Source of the DNA: Prosopocoilus inquinatus
Lineage: Eukaryota > Arthropoda > Insecta > Coleoptera > Lucanidae
Reading direction: 5' to 3'
Assembly: GCA_036172665.1 (NCBI GenBank)
Contig: CM069873.1
Span: 31,736,001 to 31,800,000, forward strand
Length of the DNA: 64,000 bases
Shown: positions 25,401 through 34,400 of the stretch, piece after piece
How positions within the stretch are numbered: position 1 is the first letter of the stretch
How the letters are laid out: every line of letters begins with the position of its first letter
Notes under the pieces: model-generated
Database searches by the model: none
Seen by the model: only the letters and a program-made list of their open reading frames with translations
What the model was told of the DNA's origin: nothing
Made by a program: the position numbers and the translations under genes

Positions 25401-28400
25401 ATTTAAAAAATAATAAGTTAGGTTTGTAACTCATTAAATGAATAATCTTCTATTTGAAAATACACAACTTTTGTTAAGACATTTTCTTGATAAAATGAAT
25501 TTAAAGGGGCATTCTTGGACTTCCATCTTAGAAAATTCTAAATTTCTAAGCGATTTCCGCTTTTCTAGTCCAGCAAAAGTCAAATCAACTGTAGAACTAA
25601 TTTTTGCTGAGCTCTTTTCTAATGTTAAATAATTCGGCTTCTTAGAGGTCATAAACAATTAAAACCACAGATTACATCTAAAACTATGTACAATACTTAC
25701 GGATTTTATGCAGTCGAAACTTAACAGTGTCTAAATGCATTCATACCAGTGTTCACGTTTTAGAATATTAATTATCAATGTCGTTCACGTTTTAGAACAT
25801 GCAGAGTACTCAAATCACGTGTTCACGTTTAGGGGTGTTCATGTTACGTGACGTTCACGTTAAAGAGACTACACTGTACTTCTATTTTTTATGTACTATG
25901 ATGCTCAACATAAACGATACCCCTAATAGCAAAGTGCACCGTTATGAACATTGGGAGGAGCCAACTCGAACATTAAAATTGTTACTCGAATCTGGTCCAC
26001 TGTAATTTTATTGCTTCGGTTAAAGCTTGGGACGGGAATAATATTATTAGACTACATGCGTAAGCGTAATTCTTTTGAATACGATGGTGAGATTTCGATA
26101 ATGATTTCCGACTTCTGGAGGAAATCCGTGTTTAGTAAAAATAATATTTTTCTTAAAGATAATGGCATCTTATTAAACAATTTGTTTGATTCTTCAGACA
26201 GAAAGGTGTAAATCTTAATTTTCGGTCAATTTGAAATATTTATAATAAATAATTTATTTTAAAGAAATATTGGTTACTCACGGGAGGTTTAAACTTCTTT
26301 GCAATCGTAAAATGAATTCGTCGAATTCATTTCATATTGGAAAATAAATTTGCTGGGAACACAACAGGTATAGCAATGAGACAGAGCATATGGAAACCTA
26401 GTGCAGGTAAGTGCAGGTGAGACAAATAGAGAACCAAATGCTCCGAACGGATGAACTAAATCGCCTTAAATATTCATTCCGTTCTAATTGGTAGGAAAAA
26501 AATTAATTCTTTCTTTACACTCTAAAAACAGATAATGCCTTTAGAGTGTAGATATATATTGACTGCCAATTATCTCATTTAATATTTATTTAATTGATAT
26601 AATTTTTTAAATTTTTAACATTGGTTTAAATAAATTTCTTATTGCAAAATATGCAATAATTTGTGACTTTAGGGATCAAGAATAATGTGTTACCGAGAAA
26701 AATAGAACAACTTATCAAGGGTAATTTAACAATAAAAAATGTACAGTTTTTCTATCGACTTTTTTTATTTAGACATTCGTTATAATAAATTCAATTCAAT
26801 CTTTTATAAAACATGAAAATCACACAACTGTTTACCGTTTCGTTATTAGTCGCTTCACTAGAATGAAAAAAATTAACAAGTTGACAACCAATTGACAACT
26901 TTATTAATTTTTCACTGTTGACAAAGCTATCAATCTACGCGGCAGTAAAAGCTGAACGAGTGTACAATTTTTTTCAAAATATTACAAAATCAAAAATAAT
27001 TTGTTGTACAAATTCATTAGATAAGAATCTACTACAATCATTACATGTGTGACATGTTTTTTCAACAGCAAATCATTGAATCATTTTTAATATGAGGTGC
27101 TTTCTTTCGCTCACAAAATCGTGATCCAAACGTGTTTTGATTCAAAAACAAACATTCTTTTCTTTGAAAATCTCTATTTTTAAAACTTGTTTGAATTGAA
27201 TTATGGTTATTTACAAATGAACTGTCAATCAAAAATTCAAAACAGGTGTTTTGTTGCAACAACTACGAAATTCAGGTCCAAACTATTAGAAACACGATTC
27301 AAACTTTTAAGCGAAAAGCACCTAACATATTGTTACGTTTCTAGGGTTTAACTTAATTTATTTAATCGAATAAAACACTCGGTAAAAACTTAACCGTAAT
27401 TTAATAATGCTTACAATCTAATTTATTTGTAACAATTTATTTACACACTAAATCTAACTTCGACAATCGCTATTTAGAATTCGACTGACTCCTGAGTCCA
27501 CCCCGGCCGATTTTATATTCTACGCTGCCTTCTCGTTTGTTCCATGTTAGAAAAGTCGAGTTTGTTCAGTATAGACAACGCGGCGGCTGATGACGTACAA
27601 TAATGAACCGACTTCTTGACGCCTTTAGTGTGACGTAGTCTGAGTGGCGCGCCACACTGCCCCCTTCTTAAAAACGTTTCGTCTCTAAATGTTCCTGGTG
27701 ATAGTCTTGAAGGAGGATGTCGGAATCTACATGCTGGCCAATTCTTGCAATTTTCCGTCTGGAAGAATGTTACCGTTCAATTTCTGTCCGACCCCGAATC
27801 ACCCTGTATATTGTTCCCCGTGAAATTATTTTCACAGACCGCCTGGCAAATTCTTTGCGCTCCGACGATTTGCTTTCAAAGTATTTCCCCATGTTATTCG
27901 TTTTCCTGTAAAAATTAGGATAAGGAAAAGTTTGGGTTGCGAAAGTTAAATTCTCCGGTCGCATAGATTTTTATTTAGCCTTTTTGATTTACTCATTATT
28001 GTACCATATTGTGAAATCAGCGATTCCGTTCCCACGTTAGCTACACAGAAATTGACCCCTGCTCTTTAAGCCCATTGGTCCTCGTTGACGTAAGATTCTG
28101 TCACGGTTGGCGGAGACACACTATCTCTTCTTGTTTTAACCCCATCTCTTTCCGTTCGCCGGTGCGAAGCGATTTTGTCAGAACAGAATGATTCTCGTTC
28201 TTCTCGGTGTAACAACCCGTTTCGTGTCGTTGTGCTTTCCTTTGTGTACGTTTTCGCCCAAAAATTGATGGTGGACGAAGACAAGTACAGCTTTTCTTAG
28301 CTGGCTATATTCCGTTACACGTGAAAAGTTATAATACATTCGTATTGTCTACGCCTGTTCCCTTCCAAGCAGTTCTGCGAACAGGTGAGTCGTTGGTTGT

Positions 28401-31400
28401 TCTGTATCGCTTCGACACTTTCTATCGCGTATCTTTCTTCCTAACAGGCTTTAGTTAAGGGGTTTCCTCACCTCGGTGCCGCTTTCGGCAAGAGCGTCTG
28501 ACTCTGTTGGCCATTCCCCGCTTCGGCACGGTCTCGTGAGTCCCGGCGGACACCTGGAGCTGATCAACACTCCGACCGACGAGCGACAAATACAGGGAAA
28601 AGGTTGGCCTGTTTATTATTTTATTTTACGCTACCGGAAAACGGCATGTAGCTTCACACTGCGTTGTGATACGTGAAAAAGTTGCTGTCTGCTATCTCTT
28701 CTTTTTGCGCACCGTTCCGGTTAATTTACTTTAAAGAGATTGGTGTTTACATTTTAAGCGCGGTTGCGGCTTTTTTTTTGTTTAGAGTTTAGATATTTTG
28801 GTTTGTTTATCGATTTTTTGACTCAGTTTAATGTTAATGTTGTTTCGTGTCAATAAAACTGTATTGAAAACATATCTTGGGTGAGACGTGGTTTTTCTTA
28901 ATTTTTCCCCGCGGTTCCTTTCAGCCTAAAAGAAATTAAGTGGCGCCTTTATTTTGTTTTATTTTTTTTTCCTTTTTGTTTGATCAGAGCTAGTAGATTC
29001 TTGTTTCGTTTTACCCACCCTATCCCACTGGGGCTGGCCGGCGACGCCGAAACTTTCGTCACGGCGATCACCTGCGTCACCTGTACAGGTACGTAGCAAG
29101 TTTGGCGCCTGACACGTGGAGCCAGTTTTGGTTGGATATTTTTTTTTTTATTGCGTTTATTCCGTTTTGATTTGTTGACATAAGATACTCACCCAAGATA
29201 TTTTTCGTTTGTTGTTTATTGTGTATTTACGATGGACTTCAAATTGTTACCAGACCGCCTTAACTCGGAGGAGTTAAATTACGAATTATTGTTAAGGGGT
29301 GTACAAACCGAAGGTACGGTTGCGCAAAAACGTGCGAACTTAAGGCGACAACTTCGGTTAGAAAGAGATTTACGCCTCCCTTTACCGACTTACGATGTGA
29401 CTTTTGACGAAGACGTAACCGCCCTACGGGAAAAAATTAGCGAAATTCGCTGTTTAATAGATTCTCTCCCTGATTCGACTGCTGTTTGCATTATCGATAA
29501 AATCTCTACTAAATTGGCACATGCCATCGGACGAGCCCAACGCTCTCAGCCAATGAATAATGACGAGACGCAGCAGCGTAAAGACATCTTACGAATATTG
29601 AACGAGCTCGCGTTCGACTTTGAGCAAATGGCATTGAATTGGACGACAAAGGAGACGGAAATCGTTAAGGTCCCAGTATCCCCTTTACTTGACCTGACAG
29701 CCATTGCGGACCAATTTCAAAATGACCCTTTAACCGTGTACCTGTACAGGTACGTAGCAAGAAGTAGCAGTCCACGGTTTTACTATTGCTGACTGTTGCC
29801 TGTGGGTGGTGGCTGCAGACTAGGACTTCAATTCCCGTTCTGTGGAAGATGACTTCCAGACTGGAGAGTAATTCGAAGCATGCGAAGTAGCAGTCCACGG
29901 TTTTACTGTTACTGACTGTTGCCTGTGGGTGGTGGCTGCAGACTAGGACTTCAATTCCCGTTCTGTGGAAGATGACCACCCACAGGCAACAGTCAGTAAC
30001 AGTACAGTGCCTGTGGGTGGTGGCTGCAGACTAGGACTTCAATTCCCGTTCTGTGGAAGTCATCTTCCACAGAACGGGAATTGAAGTCCTAGTCTGCAGC
30101 CACCACCCACAGGCAACAGTCAGTAACAGTAAAATCGTGGACTGCTACTTCGCATGCTTCGAATTACTCTCCAGTCTAGTCCGTTCAATCCGCAGCCCAA
30201 TTTGGGGATGGCTAACTTCATCTGGTGGCTTTCTATTAGCTGTCTCCTCAGGCTATATAGGGCTTTCCACATACTTTGATAGTCAGGTTTATCGCTTGAT
30301 GTCTTCTTAGTGACAAAATAATGCACGTGGCGCATCCGATCTGCCGTCGAATCGATGATCTGCAGACTCTTGCCTACCACGGGATGCTGTCTTCGGAGCT
30401 CGTCGATTTGGCCAATTTTTTTCCTAAACACCTGAGCGATTCCTTTGGACACTTTCAGGTTTTCTGCTACGCAGTAGGCCAGACTGTACTACATTGGCAC
30501 TTTAAAGAGATCTTGTTGCTTCTCCATGGTCACTCCAAACCGTGCCTTGCTTCCTTCGGCGTGATGAGACATGAAGATTTCGAAGTTCACTTCGGAAACT
30601 TGCGCCCTTTGTACTGTCCCTTCATCTGTTTCTCCAGGGTAAGGGGCTATCCGGTTGAAGTAGAGTACTTTGGGTTTGCCATAGGGGACCTTCTTGATGC
30701 GGTAAACGACGTCGTTGATCCGTTTCATCACTTTGTAAGGACCTTCCCAAGAAGTCTGCACTTTTGGGGACAGGCCTCGACGTCTTTGGGGGTTATAAAG
30801 CCAGACCAGTGCTTCAGGTTGGTATCCCCCGTGTTGAGCGTTCATTTTCCTGCGTAATTAATAATTTCCTGCTCACGTAATCTTCGTCGGCAGAGACTTC
30901 GCCAGGCTTCACACCAAACTTCAGGTCGCAGGGCAGTCTCGGCTTTCGCCCGAATACCACTTTCGCTGGAGTCTCCCCTGTTGTCTCATGAACGGACGAG
31001 CGGTATGCCATTAGAAACAGGGGAATGTACGTGTCCCAGTCCCTCTGATGATCGGAAACGACCTTGGACAAATGTCGGTTGAAGGTTCTGTTGAACCTTT
31101 CCACCATTCCCAGTGCAGTTGTTCTAGTTTTTCGTACACCGAGCAAAGCACACACGTTCTTGAACAAGGCCGATTCAAAGTTCCTTCCTTGGTCTGAATG
31201 CAGTTCCATAGGTGCACCATACCGACTGATCCATTCTCTGACAAGGACTTCCGCAATAGTGAATGCCTCTTGGATAGGTAGGGCGTAAGCTTCAACCTAC
31301 TTGCTAAAGTAGTCCATTACCACGACGATGTACTTGTTTTCACCATTCGTTTCTGGAAACGGGCCGCCTACATCGATGGCAATTCTCTCAAAAGGACTTC

Positions 31401-34400
31401 CAACGTTGTACTGTCTCATGGGGGCCTTGCCCCGCCTGTGGGGACCGTTACTGGCTACGCAGACTGCACACTTTCTGCACCAATCCTTCACGTCTTCCTT
31501 GCAGTTCACCCAGTAAAATCTTCGCGCACCTTCTCCATAGTCTTCTTAATTCCCAGATGCCCTCCCGAAGTTCCATCGTGAAGTTCCCTCAGAACTTCTG
31601 GCACCCTATTCTTGGGGATTAGTAACTGTGTCTTCTGTTCCATGCCTTCCTGATTCTCTATGCTTCGTCTCAGAAGACCACGATCCAACACTATGGAGTC
31701 CCACTGCGCCCAGTATGATTTTGCGGAAGGTGCACATGGTGCTACCTCTTCCCAAGTAGGCCTCGCGTCCCTGCTTTTCCAATCTAGCACTAATTTCAAA
31801 TCCGGGTCGTTCTCCTGGTCTCTTCGCAGTTCTTCGCCTTGCCATTTGTCGCCAACACTGGCTGTCTTCGCAGTCATGGCTACTTTCTCGTCCAAACGAC
31901 CACAGTGCTTACAGTCTTGGGCACAGGGTCTTCTCGACAAAGCATCGGCATTTCGATGGCTAGTTCCTGCCCGATGCTGAATTTCAAAATCGTACTCCTG
32001 AAGTCGTTCGATCCATCGTACAACTTGCCCTTCTGGGTTCTTGAAACGGAGAAGCCATTTCAGAGCGGCATGGTCGATCCTCAGGAGGAAGTGTCTACCA
32101 TACAAGTACTTGTAGAAATGTTCTATCGTTTTTACGATGGCTAGCAATTCCCTTCTTGTGACGCAATAGTTCGCTCCGGCTTTGATAGGACTTTACTGAA
32201 GTAGCCGATCACCTTTTCTTGGCCCTCTTGTATCTGGGAGAGTACGCCACCGATCCCAACGGTGCTAGCATCTGTGTCCACGACGAACTTGCGTTCCGGG
32301 AGAGGATAACTCAGAATAGGAGCACTAATCAAGTACTGCTTTAGTTGTTCAAAACCAATTTCACACTGTTGGTCCCATTCAAATGGACGACCTTCTTCAG
32401 TGAGTTTTGTCAACGGCTTAGCAATGTCTGCAAATCCAGGAACGTAGCGCCGATAGTAAGTGCACAGGCCAAGGAAACTCCTTATTTGGTGTTTATTTCT
32501 GGGAGTTGGCCAGTCTTTCACCACCTGAATCTTCACAGAGTCCACGGCGATTCCATTTCCATTAACAATGTGCCCCAGGTAATTCACTTCCTTCTGGAAC
32601 AGGTGACACTTCTTGAGTTTAAGCTTTAGTCCAGCTCCGCGAAGCCGCTGGAACACTCCTTCCAGGTTCCTTAGTTGGTCGTCGAACGTCTTTCCCACGA
32701 CAATTATGGCGTCAAGGTACACCATGCACGTTGTCTAGGAGAGACCTTTTAGAACCGTCTCCATTAACCTCTCGAATGTCGCTGGGGCATTACATAATCC
32801 GAATGGCATCACTGTGAACTGCCACAGAACCATACCAATGGAAAACGCCGTCTTTTCTCGATCTTCAGGCGCCAGCTCCACTTGCCAATATCCACTCTTT
32901 AAGTCCAAAGTTGAGAAGATCTTTGAGCCGGCCAGGGTGTCCAGGGTATCATCAATCCGTGGCAGGGGTTAGCTGTCCTTCTTGGTGGTATTGTTGAGTA
33001 ACTGATCCTTCTTCTTCACAAGCACTACTGGTGACGCCCACGGGCTGCTTGATGGTTCTATTACATTATCCTTTTCCATCTCACGAATAATGCGTTTCGC
33101 TTCCTCACGCTTCGCCAACGGTAATCGCCTTGGAGCTTAAAGGATAGACAGTCTCTATTTTGTATTTGACGACATCAGTTCTTCCCTTGGATCCATTTTC
33201 TACCTCGAATACATCTTGATAACGGCCGATCAGATTCTTTGGTTTTGTCTTCTGGTCTGGAGTCAATTCCTGGGCTGTTGACATAACACTTTGGGGACTT
33301 TCGCTTCTGGCACGTTTGTTTCAAGTTGGCGGGAGATGGAGGACACCATAGTGCAGCTTCCCAAGATGGTCCCTTTCTTGATATTGACGGAGAAACAATT
33401 GACGTTCATCAGGCGGACAGGTACTTCCTTCTTCGCCATCAACAACATTTTCTCAACGAGGACTCCTCTTCCAATCTTCTGATCATCAGTATTAGGTTCA
33501 ACTATAATGACTTGCCCATCTTAAAAAACACCGTTCAGTTTTGCGTCGACGATAACCTCTGTCCTGCAAGGTAATACAACGTCTTCAGCGCGGACTACTC
33601 GAGCGGCCACGTCTCCTCGTTGATGTAGAACCAACTCCTCATTATTGACCGCCATCACGCCACGCTTTAAGTCCAATTGAAACCCGTGGGCACACATGAC
33701 GTCCATGCCCAAAATTGCCTCGTCCTCTATGTCTGCCAACAGTGCATGGTGTTTTATTGGAGTTGAACCAATGGTGATGATAACCTCTACTTCACCGTGG
33801 ACAGTTGCTGATGTTCCAGTTGCAGTTTTCAGTCTCCACTTGGTCGGCTCGGTGCGTCCAGATGACTTGATGACGTCGGGTCTTAGGATGGTCTTCGTCG
33901 CACCCGTATCCAATACCATGTTGTGAGGAATGTCCTCAATGGTAACATCCACGAAGACACTGCTGGTTAACTGCCGTAGAGATATTACTTGTTTGGATTT
34001 CGTCTTTGGGGGCCTTTGAATACGGGTCGACGTTTGCCCCTCTGCACCGACCCGGCTTAGTTTAACTGTGGCTTCCTTGGATCCTGTCTGGGCTTTGGAC
34101 ATCGCGAACATGTCCTTCCTCCTGGCAATTCCAACACACTAGCGGTTTCTTCTGCTTGAGGACCTGTTCCACAATGCGGCGAACATCCTCGGGGGTTGGA
34201 TATTCCCTGGGTCGCTCGTTTAGAGCAGATCCCACCTTGGCGTTAGCGGATTCTTCCTCTTCTTCCTTTTGGAAGTCCATAGCCGCTCGCACCTTGACAT
34301 GCCCTCTTGAAACTCGTCTCACCGCTTCAAATTCCAAGGCATAAGCCAATGCGTTCTTGGACGTCTTCGGATGGGTCATTCTCAATGCCTGCTAGTTGTC

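Noticed and set aside
25434..25658. Open frames on both strands inside the pogo-like element
   Set aside because: No transposase or other motif; likely chance in a non-autonomous element.
29764..30185. CRISPR-like array
   Set aside because: Only two to three direct units, 123-base period, mixed orientation and an animal genome; it is a rearranged transposon end.
30053..30310. Open frame on the plus strand within the palindromic repeats
   Set aside because: It is antisense to the macro domain and repeat unit and shows no family motif.
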